From assembly GCA_032164295.1 (NCBI GenBank), contig JAJHTX010000009.1:1736001-1800000 (forward strand): a DNA stretch of 64,000 bases, in the 5' to 3' direction. Positions 11,525 through 23,633 of this stretch are shown here, piece after piece. This stretch comes from Inonotus obliquus (lineage: Eukaryota; Basidiomycota; Agaricomycetes; Hymenochaetales; Hymenochaetaceae). A program made the position numbers and the translations under genes. Below the pieces are notes generated by a model. It saw nothing but the letters and a program-made list of their open reading frames with translations, searched no databases and had not been told where the DNA came from. Numbering within the stretch: the first letter of the stretch is position 1; every line of letters starts with the position of its first letter.

Positions 11525-11586
11525 CTGGTGCTAATGAAGACTCGAGTTAGTATCTATAGATAGATCCTAGTTGAGTATAGTCTAAC
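11525..11586 (-). repeat. Introner-like intron copy 3
   Basis: A 62-base GT-AG intron on the minus strand, GTTAGACTATACTC to CACCAG, with an internal TACTAAC branch site. Removal joins VKVLED to ESKSLHIQN in phase 1. It shares the AGACTATACTC, CTAGGATCTAT and CTCGAGTCTT blocks with the other two copies. Confidence 0.75.
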
Positions 11587-12898
11587 CATCCTCCAGAACC
11601 TTGACATCGCCCCTCATCTGAGTCTCAGCTCGATGATTCCCTTCTAGCTGCACCTCTGCAAAGTGCACCCTACGGACAGTTGAGACCTCCAATGCATTTG
11701 AAGGTAAGTTGTCATTTGGGATCTGGACATTGATGTGAAGGGAATCAAAATTCTGACTCTTGTCTGTAGTACCGTCACTGCCAGTTGTAAATCCTGAATG
11801 AATAGTGAGTTTTCTTTTTTGGAAGGCCTTCAACATCGCTAACGAACCTTTCGTTCATTTCAAATCCCATGCAAGTTGGAGTTTGGAGGCAACATTCGCC
11901 TCCATGATGATTCTTGAAATGGTACGTGTACTTGGTATTTGTATCTTCATTTTAGACAAGCTGATACCAATATATTCACAAAGAAATTTCATGAATTCGG
12001 AGAGGACAGCTCTGCACTTGCCTATGGAGACACCATAACAACAAAGCCAACGTATTAGAGCATGAAGGCGAGTGCTATAGTGGCCTCGGTGAGTATTTCG
12101 AACCATTTGCAATGCTCTTTTCTTGAAGGAATTGAACTGACACATGTGTTTCTTAGCACAGGATAAACACATGTGAGCAGCCTTGTGCTGTTTTTGCTTT
12201 TTCTTCAGCCAGGATTGTAAGCTTTCGATCTTCTCCCTATAGTCCTTGTCTCTTCGCTGGCACTTCTTGTGCAGAGTATCGAGCTTGTTCTGAAAGTTAT
12301 CTTGTTGAGTGTTGACAACTGCTCAATCGAATTTGTCTGTGGATGACTCGCTGGACGTTTGTGCAAGTAGAGTCGTGCTGGATCAGAGCTGGGTGGACAG
12401 GACTTGAATTTCTGCATTTAAATTGATAAGTTCTGCTTGCTTCTACACTAGCTGCTGTTCTGATTCTTTGACCTTCTGTTTGAGAGTCGAATTCAATCCT
12501 TGCAAGCGCTTGACAATGACCCGGTGGCAATGAAGGTCATTGCGAGTGGCGGAAGCACAATTTCGAGTGGTGCACAATCTATTTGTAGATTCTGTAAGTG
12601 CTTTCCGTGTGTATGTAATCTCATCCCTTAATGATGAGTTCTCGATCTTCAGGCTCTTGAGTTCGACTTGCAGCCAGTCGATGGTGTTTACTTGGTCGAT
12701 ACTCCTTTGAAGAGTCTGAGTGAGTTCTGCATGTTTTCACTGCACTTCACCAGATAACCTGCTAATCTCTGCAGATGCTGATCTTGTTATTTTTTCTCGT
12801 TCGCAGTTCTCCTTCTCGGCTTGTAGGTTTAGCAATTGTATAGATCGGGCATGTTGAGCTAAGAGCTGCCTTTTTCCGTCTTTTTTTGTAAGAGCCAT

Positions 12899-13488
12899 CT
12901 GTGCAATAAATTTATGAGAATTCCCTATATGCACTTAGTAATGATTACATACGTGATGTGATCAGTTCTTGCCCCGAGAAATGTTGCTTCTTCTTGATGG
13001 GAAGACAGAGAAGGGAAATTCAACATCACTTCTATTAGTCACGTGCTTATTTATTCCCTTTTTCTGAACAAAGTTATTCCCATGAATTCCCTTCGAATCT
13101 TTAAGTACTTAGCCTTCCACATCTTCAATTTCACCCGTTTGACTTCAAAAAATGTATTTTCTCATAGATTTCTTAAGTTCTATTAAAAAAAATTTTAATC
13201 AGTCATTCCTACTTTCTGAGATATGGGCAAAAAATCACCATATCTTACCCATTATTTAATGTAATTCTTGAAAAAATACATATCTGAAATAATAATCGAG
13301 TATGAATACATTGATCCTATTATTTTCCGATACAATTTATGTGTTGTGGACAACATTATAGCCAGTCGAAGGCTGGATTCAAAAGTGCGACAAACGTCGA
13401 TCACTGGCATGGCGCGGCGGACCCCGTGGGAACGCACGTGTCAGTCAACCTTTGGGGATTGCCAGTCACCACAGTGATTTGCCCACCG
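12899..13488. other. AT-rich intergenic region
   Basis: No gene was recognised. It holds runs of A and T around 13140-13320 and, near its right end, a GATTGCCAGTCACCA block that is the inverse of sequence near 7535. It contains the presumed upstream region of the minus-strand pseudogene. Confidence 0.5.
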
Positions 13489-13510
13489 TGCTTTGGTCAT
13501 TGTAACATAG

Positions 13511-13536
13511 TCACGTGATGTGACATGTCGTTCCTG
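13511..13536 (+). promoter_or_regulatory. TCACGTGA block in the LINE 5' region (copy 1)
   Basis: TCACGTGATGTGACA sits 52 bp before the ORF1 start, followed by GTCGTTCCTGAAT. The same block precedes ORF1 of LINE copy 2 (38931) and a similar one precedes type A FunK1 genes, so it may be part of the internal LINE promoter. Confidence 0.4.
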
Positions 13537-13562
13537 AATTCTTCTTTCTCTCTTATATTATC

Positions 13563-16500
13563 ATGTCAGATAATGGGGAAGCTCGTAGTTTGCGATCAGT
13601 CACTCGTGGAGGGGTGAGACGTATACAGGTGGCACTGTCTACTAAGGCGGCACCTCCTGCTCCTCCCAAACCCGCCATCGGACGTGTGTCACAGTCCGTG
13701 GGGGCATCGTCGTTTGTTCCTGACAGTCAACTAGCCAGGACCCAATCGCCTGCCATGTCGGAGGTAAACTCTCACTTACCTGATGTCTCTACAGGTTGGG
13801 ACGTTCCGTCTAACCAGCGCATCGACATGCCTGTCGCGGATGCGCTGGAGAAACGTTTGGGCAAGCGTAAGGCGTCGGGGGAGGCGCCCGTGCCTGAGAA
13901 GAAAACGTGGGACGAACAGATGGAGGTGGAAAGTGTTTTTGACGCACAGGCTGCTTACGCACGCACGTACGATTACGTGGGGGAAGTTATGGACTGGATC
14001 GATTCGGAGCTCCGAGTCCCGGAACTGGTTGCTGAGTCAGTCGGATCCCAACCGGGGTTAGAGGCACACAATTTTGAACAGATGGGGCATACGTTGGGCA
14101 AAGTCACGGCGATGCTTTTTTCGGTGATTTCTCAGTCGCATGAGGACGGGCCTTTCGCCACGGGCGACAGCATGGATCGCTTCATGTGGGGCTTCCAAGG
14201 GGGCTACATGAAGGAATCACTACACCCGGGAGCTTTTGAGGACGGCTTACGTCACTTGGCGAATGACTGTGCGATCACGCCGGCCGTCTACCCGACTTAT
14301 GGCAAGGACGTAGACCCGCAATTGTATGCGATCTTGGACCGCCTCAAGCAGATGAGCAAGGAACAGATGACGGCAGGCCGCCGAGCGCAGGAGGCGACGG
14401 AGGCTACCAACAAGCATTTGGCCGCATTAGGGGAGAGGTTGAAGAAGGTAGAACAGGGACGTCTGCCGAGTCCCGTCCACCAGACGGCCACAGGGGGTCA
14501 AGGACTCCAGGCGTCTAGGTGGGCACAACCTCCCGCTGTGCAGGGTGCTGCCCTGGGTGGTGGACAGCATAAAGCACCCCAGGTAACAACCCCTATTCGA
14601 CGCCCAGGTGTGCAGGTAGCGGCCCCTGGTGCGCAGGTTGTGCATAACACTACCCTGAATCCGGCTGTTCCTAGGAACACCAGGAACCCCCCAAGGGCCC
14701 CGCCGGCTCCGAAGGAAGTGATTGATGTCGACGCGATCAACTCGGCTAATGAGGAACAGGGAATTCTGGACCGGTATGTCCGTTATGTTCCGGCCCCTGC
14801 TCTGCAGGCTTTCGTCCAAGTCATGAGGAGGAATGCAGCTTCGCACTCGTATGCGCAGGCGGCAAAGGCTCCAATGGGCAAGAAGGCGCCTCCGAAGAAG
14901 AAGCCTATCACTATTAACCAGGCTCGCCAGAACAAGGCTAAGGTGGCGTCCATACTGGGGTTCTCGATTAAACCACGCCCGACGTTATCCAGGGAGGAGA
15001 TGTACATTGCGGCTAGGTCTGCCAAACCGACACCGAACAAGGGCGGGGCTATTGTACTTCGCAAGGGGCAATGGAACATGAAGGGTGATTTCGTCATCGA
15101 GGTGGATGCGCGTCCCGACGCTGCAGAGTACAGTCCGATGTGGGCGGAAGAGTTGCAGAAGAAGCTCAGGGTTACGTCAGATGCAATGACGTCAGTGGAG
15201 TTTGTTCCTTTCATGGAAAACTTCCAATTCATCGTCCCGGGCTTCCCAATCGTTAACCTGACGACTCGAAAGATGCACACGCCGATTGAGATAGCGGAGG
15301 AACTTCGGCTGTCCAACCCGGTCTTCATCGAATTCCTGTTTACCAAGGCTCCACATTTCGCGGGCGAGGCAGAGGTGCTTCAAGGTCTGGTAGCCAAGAA
15401 CGCTAAGGCTACTGCATCCGTTATCGTTGCTGTATCACACCCGCTCAAGGCGGGGGAGGCAATCTTCCACAACAATGGCGTTGTCAAGCAGGCGATCTGC
15501 TACTACGGTAAATGTTCGAGGTCGCGTCCGGTACCGAAATACCGAGACGAGGGGTGTATGGTTTTAAGTGGGGGAGGGCTAATACATGCCGGTACTTAAC
15601 CAGTACGGTCACGGTACTTGTTGTCTATGAAAAGGGGGAGTTAATGGATGGGCCGGAAGTGAAGGGTATGTGATTCTGGTATGAAAAGGACAGGTTAGAA
15701 TGTGGGAAAAACTTCGGTACAGGTCGGTATGGGAGAGAACGTAGCAAAACAAGAGTCTAATACCGTGGGAAAAACCTCAGTACAGGTCGGTACAGAAAGA
15801 AAGGGGTCGGTACCATGGGAAAAATGTCGGTACAGGTCGGTACTTGAATGAACGGGTTCGGTATGTGCAGAAACGTTGTAAAACAAAAGCTCAGTACAGA
15901 AACGAAAGGTGGATGTGCAGAATACAAAGGATAACAAAATGTCGGTACCGTGGGAAAAACGTCGGTACAGGTCGGTACTGCAAGGAAACAGCTAGCACGG
16001 GGTGGTATAGCAAGAAACAGACTGGGGGAGGCTGGTGGCTGAGAGTGTTGACTGGACTGGGAAGGAAACCTGAGCCCTCACACGGGAGGCTAACTCTGAA
16101 GGTTCACTTGAGCAGAACTGGGATGGAACTTGAGACGAAGCTGAGATGAGACTAAGAAGGGGGTGAGGAAACCCGAGCCCTCACACTAGAGGCTAGCTCC
16201 TAAGATTACCTGGAGAGCTACTACGTACAGGAGGAGATATTTATACTACTGTACCGTAGTTAGCTCATAAATCCAAAAGGAGAAAGTAGAAAGGAAGATC
16301 AAAACAAAGAAAAGTCTGAAGAAAAATGTAACAAGGAAAGTGAACATTGCAGCACCATCAGGGGGACAACAAGAAAGGGTTAGGGAGGACAAGATACCAA
16401 TGAAAACATAGCATATAGTACCCCTGGATGAAAAGTCCTCAGGACAAGAGATCTGTGCCCCTGCTGATTGATACCGATGCATTTCTGGTACTACCGGACC

Positions 16501-17157
16501 TGAAAACCTTAATGGATACTGACCCTGAGCTTCCCCAAAGAACCGGCATGCATAGTCCAACCATCAGGAATGAATACCAGAGAGGGAGACGTCCGATCCA
16601 TATCATGAGAGCATGTCGAATTGTCAATTTGTCTCGGTACAGGGTTTCTCGGCACTCGGTACTCTCGGTATTCTTGGTACCGGGTTTCTTGGTGCTCGGT
16701 ACCGGTACTCTCGGCATTCGGTACTTCGAGAAATGGGACTGACGGTTTCTCTGGGTGTGCTGGTGGATACTGGAAGGTGTAGATGGGACTGTACCGTAGC
16801 ATGGGGTAAGCGTAGAATGGGATACCGGGCTTGATACCGAGCTCAGCTGCACGTAGTTCTCTTCAACGGACACTACCAGTACGCGATCGAACAGAGAGTC
16901 CGTTCGGGTCCCATGCAATGCCGCAAGTGCTGGCGGTTCTGTCATAGCGACCAGGACTGCATCGAGACGTATCGGTGCGTGTGATGCGCAGAACTGCACC
17001 AGACGGAGATGTGCGAGAAGAAATGCGACGACTGTGCCGATGCAAGCACGTCATCAGGTGCGTTAACTGCCAAGGTCCTCACAGGGCAGATGCCCAACAC
17101 TGCCCAAGACGTCCTCAGAGTAACGCTTCGCGTTCTGGCTCCCCGCCCACATACTAA
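13563..17157 (+). pseudogene. LINE copy 1 ORF1 (gag-like, zinc knuckles), interrupted
   Basis: ORF1 starts at 13563 (MSDNGEARSLRS) and runs to 15508, where an LTR-like element enters; it resumes at 16870 and ends TAA 17155-17157. The N-terminal two thirds are Pro- and Ala-rich with a basic stretch (KKAPPKKKP). The end carries repeated Cys-His knuckles (CRKCWRF, then CANCQGPH in the sister copy), typical of nucleic-acid-binding ORF1 proteins. Relative to copy 2 there is a CGA to TGA stop at 16982-16984 and a deletion of about 10 bases near 17045 that shifts the frame. The stop overlaps the ORF2 start as TAATG. Confidence 0.8.
15509..16865 (-). mobile_element. LTR-like element family 1, copy B
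   Basis: A 1357 bp copy in reverse orientation within LINE ORF1. On the plus strand it starts TAAATGTTCGAGG and ends TTCTCTTCA, flanked by the target duplication ACGG (15505-15508 and 16866-16869). Deleting the insert plus one ACGG restores the frame seen in LINE copy 2. It has about four units of the tandem motif GTGGGAAAAA-GTCGGTACAGG, the most of any copy. Confidence 0.75.
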
Positions 17158-17837
17158 TGAAGGATGAGCTTAAGTTTGTATCTTATAACGCAGGTCGTTC
17201 GTGTTTGGCCCTATTTATGGCTCAACACAAGCTGCAACAACAGGTTTTGTCAGCTTGGGATTTAGACGTCTGGGTTATCCAGGAGGTTCCGTTCTCTGCA
17301 GTAGGGGTGGTGCGAAATACAGGGGAACATGAGGTGGCCGACATGGGCGCTCTGCTTTTCGAAGGACATAGGATCATTATGGTGGCGGGACAGGACCCAT
17401 GGGTAGCTGTAGCTGTCCCTAACGGCGTTCGATGGTCCCAACACACAGATGTCCCGCCATCCACGATGGTGCACGTCGAACTCCATTTGGAGGAAGGGGA
17501 CATTCACGTTTTTTCGGTCTACTGTCCTCACACTACACACGGTACCATGTGGAACGCAACGGCCAGGCGCTTCCAACAGGGTTTTCCGGAGCGGTCAGTC
17601 ATCGGAGCGGATTTGAATACTGTGGCACGATGGTCAGATCGCCCCGCAACAATTTCGATGGACAGCCGTACTTGTGCGGATTTCTTCGAAGAATGGCTTG
17701 AAAATTCCCCGGACATCGCATGCGCCGATGACCCGAGTGCTATTACGTGTCACGGAACGCGCAATGGGAGGGGAACTCACCCCGACGCCATGTTCTTTAC
17801 CCCGAACACCCTACCGGATCTTCGGCAATTGTGGCGT

Positions 17838-19146
17838 TAAATGTGCGAGATCGCGTCCGGTACCGGAGGTACCGAGACGAGGGGTGTATGGTTTTAAGTG
17901 GGGGAGGGCTAATACGTGCCGGTACTTAACCAGTACGGTCACGGTACTTGTTGTCTATGAAATGGGGGAGTGAATGGATGGGCCAGAAGCGAAGAGTATG
18001 TAATTCTGGTATGAAAAGGACAGTTTAGAATGTGGGAAAAACTTCGGTACAGGTCGGTATGAGAGAGAACGTAGCAAAACAAGAGTCTAATACCGTGGGA
18101 AAAACCTCGGTACAGGTCGGTACAGAAAGAAAGGGGTCGGTACGTGAAGGTATGTTGTCAAACAAGAAGATCAGTACAGAAATAAAAGGATGATGTGCAG
18201 AATACGAAGGATAACAAAATGTCGGTACCGTGGGAAAAATGTCGGTACAGGTCGGTACTGCAAGGAAACAGCTAGCACGGGGTGGTATAGCAAGAAACTG
18301 AATGGGAGAGACTGGTGGATGAAGGTGTTGACTGGACTGGGAAGCAAACCTGAGCCCTCACACGGGAGGCTAACTCTGAAGGTTCACTTGAGACAGAACT
18401 GGGATGGGACTGGGACGAAGCTTGAGATGAGACTGAGATGGAACTGGGAAGGGGGTGAGGAAACCCGAGCCCTCACGTTAGAGGCTAGCTCCTAAGATTA
18501 CCTGGAGAGCTACTACGCACAGGAGGAGATATTTATACTACTGTACCGTAGTTAGCTCATAAATCCAAAAGGGGAAAGTAAAAAAGGAAGATCAAAACAA
18601 AGAAAAATGTCATAAGAAGAATGAATACAATATAGCCATCAGGGGGACAACAAGAAAGGGTTAGAAAGGACAAGATACCAATGAAAACGTAGCATATAGT
18701 ACCCCTGGATAAAAAGTCCTCAGAACAAGAGATTTGAACCCCTGCTGATTGATACTGATGCGTTCCTGGTGGTACCGGACCTGAAAACCTTAACGGATAC
18801 CAACCCTGAGCTTCCCCAAAGAACCGGCATGCATAGTCCAACCATCAGGAATGAATACCAGAGAGGGAGACGTCCGATCTGTGTCTTGAGAGCATGTTGA
18901 ATTGTCAATTTGTCTCGGTACCGGGTTTCTCGGCACTCGGTACTCTCGGTATTCTCGGTACCGGGTTTCTTGGCGCTCGGTACCGGTACTCTTGGCGTTC
19001 GGTATCTTGAGAAATGGGACCGGCAGTTTCTCTAGGTGTGCTGGTAGATACTGGAAGGTGTAGATGGGACCGTACCGTAGCATGGGGTAAGTGTAGAATG
19101 GGATACCGGGCTCGATACCGAGCTCAGCTGCACGTAGTTCTCTTCA
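17838..19146 (-). mobile_element. LTR-like element family 1, copy C
   Basis: A 1309 bp reverse-oriented copy inside the endonuclease-linker part of LINE ORF2, flanked by GCGT duplications (17834-17837, 19147-19150). It has the same ends as the other copies (TAAATGTGCGAG to TTCTCTTCA on the plus strand), with about three units of the internal tandem motif. Confidence 0.75.
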
Positions 19147-19952
19147 GCGTGCCATCAGAAACACCGGTACTCCCAGGCAGCACAAGGTCCTGATAGCGGA
19201 TTTCTCGGGTTGGTACAACAGAGCAAGCCTGGTTTGCATGGGCATCCCCAACGACAAAGCGGAGGTCTGGGCGGCTGAGCTAGAGTACTTGGTCCCGGCC
19301 ACTTTCTGGAACCAGGCCTTTACAGACGAGGAAGCAGTGTCAGCATGGGTGGCGCGCTTCTGGATAAGCGCACAACAAGCTACCAGAGCTTTGGCTTACG
19401 AAACCACATCGCAGAAGAAGGAGAAGTGGTGGGATGAGGAGTGCGACCATCGGGTCAGGGAAGGCGCCCCGGATCTTCTGTTTTGGCTACGGGACAGAAG
19501 AGAGAAATGGTTCCGTAGACAGCGGGAGGAGGCAGGGAACGCATCGCCATGGTCTTTCCATAGAGCTGGTCTGCCACAGAGGAAAGTGAATATCCCGTCC
19601 CTAACGACTCCTTTTCGGGCGGTTAGACACGTCGAGATTGCTCATGTGTTTCGACTACACTACTTTCCAGAGAGGAGAGATCAGCCGGAGACGGTCCACC
19701 TGAATTTGGTAGGAACTCAAAGGGACATTACCGAAAGCGAGGTGTTGATTGCGCTGAAAGGTATGCCTACTAATAGTGCACCAGGCCCTTCGGGCATGAC
19801 ACACCAAGCAGTGGGGCGAGTGGTTCAACGACATATCAATTGCTTCATGAGGCTGTTCAATGGGATGTTACGCACGGAGAGCTATCCCCCGGAATTCAAG
19901 AAGTCGGTTGTGGCAATGGTGCGCAAGCCTAAACCATACCCACTCGATTCGC

Positions 19953-21242
19953 TAAATATGCGAGATCGCGGCCGGTACCGGAGGTACCGGTCGAGGGGTG
20001 TATGGTATAAGAATACGGGGAGGGCCAAATGAGGCAGTACTTATCTAGTACGCTCACGATACTTGTTGTCTGTAGTAGGGGGATGTAAAGGGAGTCAAAG
20101 GAATAATAGAAAGTGGTGCTGGATCAGCTTGACGTTGGGGGGGGGGGTGTTCTTGTCCGGAATCGAGAGGGTCAGTACCGTGGGAAAAATGTCGGTACAG
20201 GTCGGTACTTGAACGAATGGGATCGGTATGTGCAGAAACGTTGTAAAACAAAAGCTCAGTACAGAAACGAAAGGTGAATGTACAGAATACGAAGAATAAC
20301 AAAACATCAGTACCGTGGGAAAAACGTCGGTACAGGTCGGTACTGCAAGAAAACAACTGGCACAGGGTGGTATAGCAAGAAACTGAATGGGAGAGACTGG
20401 TGGATGAAGGTGTCGACTGGACTGGGAAGCAAACCTGTGCCCTCACACGGGAGGCTAACTCTGAAGGTTCACTTGAGACGGAACTGGGATGGGACTGGGA
20501 CGAAGCTTGGGAGGAGACTGAGACGGAACTGAGAAGGGGGTGAGAAAACCCGAGCCCTCACGCTAGAGGCTAGCTCCTAAGATTACCTGGAGAGCTACTA
20601 CGTACAGGAGGAGATATTTATACTACTGTACCGTAGTTAGCTCATAAGTCCAAAAGGAGAAAGTAGAAAGGAAGATCAAAACAAAGAAAAGTCTAAAGAA
20701 AAATGTAACAAGGAAAGTGAACATTGCAGCGCCATCAGGGGGACAACAAGAAAGGGTTAGGGAGGACAAGATACCAATGAAAATGTAGCATATAGTATCC
20801 CTGGATGAAAAGTCCTCAGGACAAGAGATCTGCACCCCTGCTGATTGATACCGACACGTTCCTGGTGGTACCGGACCTGAAAACCTTAACAGATACTGAC
20901 CCTGAGCTTTCCCAAAGAACCGGCATGCATAGTCCAACCATCAGGAATGAATACCAGAGAGGGAGACGTCTGATCCATGTCATGAGAGCATGTCGAATTG
21001 TCAATTTGTCTCGGTACCGGGTTTCTCGGCACTCGGTACTCTCGGTATTCTCGGTACCGGGTTTCTTGGCGCTCAGTACCGGTACTCTCGGCGTTCGATA
21101 TCTTGAGAAATGGGACCGACAGTTTCTCTGGGTGTGCTGGTGGATACTGGAAGGTGTAGATGGGACTGTACCGCAGCATGGGGTAAGCATAGAATGGGAT
21201 ACCGGACTTGATACCGAGCTCAGCTGCACGTAGTTCTCTTCA
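19953..21242 (-). mobile_element. LTR-like element family 1, copy D
   Basis: A 1290 bp reverse-oriented copy inside LINE ORF2, flanked by TCGC duplications (19949-19952, 21243-21246). It contains a run of ten G residues near 20143 and about two units of the tandem motif. The LINE reading frame resumes right after the second TCGC. Confidence 0.75.
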
Positions 21243-23633
21243 TCGCCAAGGGCATACCAGCCCATTTGCGTGGAAGAAGTGCTCGCAAAACTCTTTGAAA
21301 GGGTGCTCGCGGCTCGCCTTCAGGAGTTACTCCACCGGAGCCCGCTGTTCGACAAGAGGCAGTTTGGTGGTAGGAGGGGCGCATCGGTCATGACGGCATG
21401 GCATGCGCTTATGGAGGCATCTCAGGACGAGGAATACACGTATACGATGGTCGGCTTTGATATACAAGGCTTCTTTGACAATGTTCGACCGGAGGTCTTG
21501 CGACGCAGCCTAGATGAACTAGGAGTCCTGCAATTGTGGAATAACTTGGTTTCGCGCTTCATGGAGAATAGGTCCATCGCGTTCTCTTTCAACGGTCAAA
21601 GATCCCAATGGTTTGTTAAAGCCAACGTAGGTGTCCCCCAGGGTTCACCTATGTCACCGGTGCTGGCAAATATAGCGGCGAATCTGGCGATCCGACATCT
21701 GGACCAGAAGCTCTTCTTCTACATGGACGACGGCTTGTTGCTCACAAAAGGGAGGAATGCATATGATTTGCTCCGTGCAATGCAGGACAGCTTGAGGAGG
21801 GTGGATGACGCGTTGACGGGGATAGGGCTGCATATAGATGTAGCATCGATCAAGGGGATTGCCAAGGGAAGGGGGGGACACATACTGGGAGCTCCTCTGA
21901 ACATAGGTGGAACTCAGGTAGAATGGCACGGGGGGGTGCTGAAATGGTTAGGGATAGAGATGTCGCGAATGGGCAGCTTTGCGCCTCACGTAACTTCAAG
22001 GATCAATGTGGCGAAACACACGTGGAATGCGCTGCGATGGATGACAAACCGAGCCGCAGGTTCTAAGCTCAAAACGATGGGCAGGTACTACCAAAACGTC
22101 TTGGTTCCAGTCATGGCTTGGGGGACGCCTATTTGGATGACTAAGCAGCCACAGCTAGCGGCAGGATTTGAACCGATGCACAGGCGCGTGCTTATGGACT
22201 TGGGCGCGTGGCTTCCTTTTACCAGAACGGACATTATGGAGGTGCTCTTCAGCATTCCCCCTGTGGCTCTCACCATGGCATACACGGCGGAAACTCAGAA
22301 TGCGAGGATTGAGGCAAGCAGACTGGGTTCCCCGCCGATTAGAATGGAATATTGGCGGAGTATAGTATGACGGCCCATGATCCCTATCACGCATTTCCCA
22401 AGTCCGGCGCACCGGTTGTTGTGGCACTGGACCACGGCACATATCCTGGATCATCAGGTTTAAGAACAGGGCCCTTCCATATGGGTATATTGCATAGAGA
22501 GACCAAGACAGGTAGAGATTTGGTCGGACAGCGGTGGCGGCCTCTTAGAGAAGCAGGTTGCATTTAGGGCAGTAGAAGACTTGGATTCCTTTTCTTTGAT
22601 TCTGGTTTCTTTGTCCAAATTTATGTTTCAATTTCTGACTCATCCTTTCATGGAGGTCCATTACATCCCCATCCGCATTTTCGTTCCAGTAGAATTCCGC
22701 TCGGACCTTCTGTCCCCGGAACCCACAGTGCAGGCGATCATTGAACAGTTCGTCAGTGCGATGAGCCAGTCTGGCGCCCGGTTTTCTTTTCAAGTTCTTC
22801 TGTCTCGTAGATTCCCTGTCAAACCTCCGCTAGAGGATGACGAGTTTGTTTTGTTCCCAGCCACCTCGGTAGAAGGGGTCAAGGTTTCCGCACGCGCAGA
22901 CATGGTCATGGCTTGGAAGGACATCCTGGGTGCTTCGCGCACAGTTTCTTATCATACAATCGAAACACCATCTCAGAGGCGACTCATTCAAAATCCTCGC
23001 CCCATCCCCATCCACGTTACACATGCTTGTATATTGCGCGAAGGGGAAACTACTGCCCTTCGGCTCCTCGCAGGGGTCCCTGTGGTAGACGAATTTCTGT
23101 CGAGATTTGGAGACATAAACGCGGACTGTTGGTCCTGCAACGTCCTCGACATGGGGAGGCACCGGCTCCTAGAGTGTCCACTCAGCAGGGACCGGTTCCC
23201 TCACGCCCAGACTTTGGACTGGTTCCACCGGTTCAATAACATCCTCTCTTCGATTGAACGACTAATCGAAGTGTTCAAGCCGCCATGAAGCAGGGTTTCG
23301 TTTTACACCTTTCGCAGGTGATGTTTCTTTTCCCGGTTTCAAATTTTGGCGATGGGCAGAGCGGAAGCTCCACCTTTCCAGGTTTCTTTCTGAAATATGG
23401 GAGGCTATGGTTTTTCATTCTGCTCGAAGAAGTTCCATTTAGTATAGTTTCATAAACCGGAAGCGCCTGTGCCCGGGTACATGTACATGGCCACAAGCCA
23501 TTATTATTTACACAAATGAAATTTGTTATCCTGAATTCTGAATCATTGATTCAGACACGACACCGCGACACCTCTGCAATCTTACTAACAAACCCAGGAC
23601 TACTGCTCGTGCTACCTCAAAACCTGCTTCTCC

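Larger units (their letters stand above)
9585..12898 (-). pseudogene. Decayed multi-exon basidiomycete repeat-family gene (N-terminal coiled coil)
   Basis: Read on the minus strand from ATG 12898 to the stop at 9585. In order: a long coiled coil (to about 12200), a cysteine pair region (CLSCAKKHMC), a central region with VGMLLNNKDDKKG joined by splicing to GWHHVFYDW, a WMPVTNDANEGALGSYR block near 10100, and a C-terminal region (MTVAEMKIQLAKFKM) resembling a SAP-like helix pair. From memory these blocks recur in a large, transposon-like family of hypothetical proteins in Agaricomycetes; I cannot name the enzyme. Several in-frame stops break it: after VASKLQLAWDLK (11855), at 10998 (GEE stop EEM), and before the first intron copy (10479). 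Three introns are near-copies of each other (listed separately). It lies between an LTR-like element and the LINE. Confidence 0.6.
17157..23288 (+). pseudogene. LINE copy 1 ORF2 (endonuclease-reverse transcriptase), interrupted
   Basis: ORF2 starts at ATG 17157 (MKDELKFVSYNAGRS). The first part is an AP-like endonuclease (WVIQEVPFS, SVIGADLNT). After the LTR-like insert at 17838-19146 comes the linker to the RT (NSAPGPSGMTHQA), then a second insert at 19953-21242. The RT core follows: GFDIQGFFDNVRP, GVPQGSPMSPVLANI, and the YMDD catalytic box at about 21720. A C-terminal Cys-His motif (CWSCNVLDMGRHRLLEC) lies near 23130. Besides the two inserts it carries a TGA at about 22368 where copy 2 has CGA, and a TAA at about 22462. 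It overlaps the ORF1 stop as TAATG. Confidence 0.85.
13489..23530 (+). mobile_element. Non-LTR retrotransposon (LINE), copy 1, split by three insertions
   Basis: A two-ORF LINE: ORF1 with cysteine knuckles, ORF2 with AP-like endonuclease and reverse transcriptase. It begins near GCTTTGGTC, the point from which it matches copy 2 (38909). The 3' end is placed where the 3' UTR shared with copy 2 runs into FunK1 sequence, roughly at the GAATTCTG motif. Three LTR-like elements (15509-16865, 17838-19146, 19953-21242) interrupt it, all antisense to it. The Tad1 clade is the likely home because that is the common fungal LINE with this layout; a tree of the RT domain would be needed. Confidence 0.8.

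Noticed and set aside
15509..16865. LTR-like family 1 inserts as giant introns of the LINE
   Set aside because: On the LINE strand copies B and E begin GGTAAATG, which looks like a donor, but C and D do not, and no copy ends with a consistent AG. The 4 bp duplications fit integration instead.
18601..21200. CRISPR-like array from the regularly spaced GTACCG motifs
   Set aside because: Units are degenerate, spacing varies, there are no unique spacers, and the setting is a fungal retroelement.
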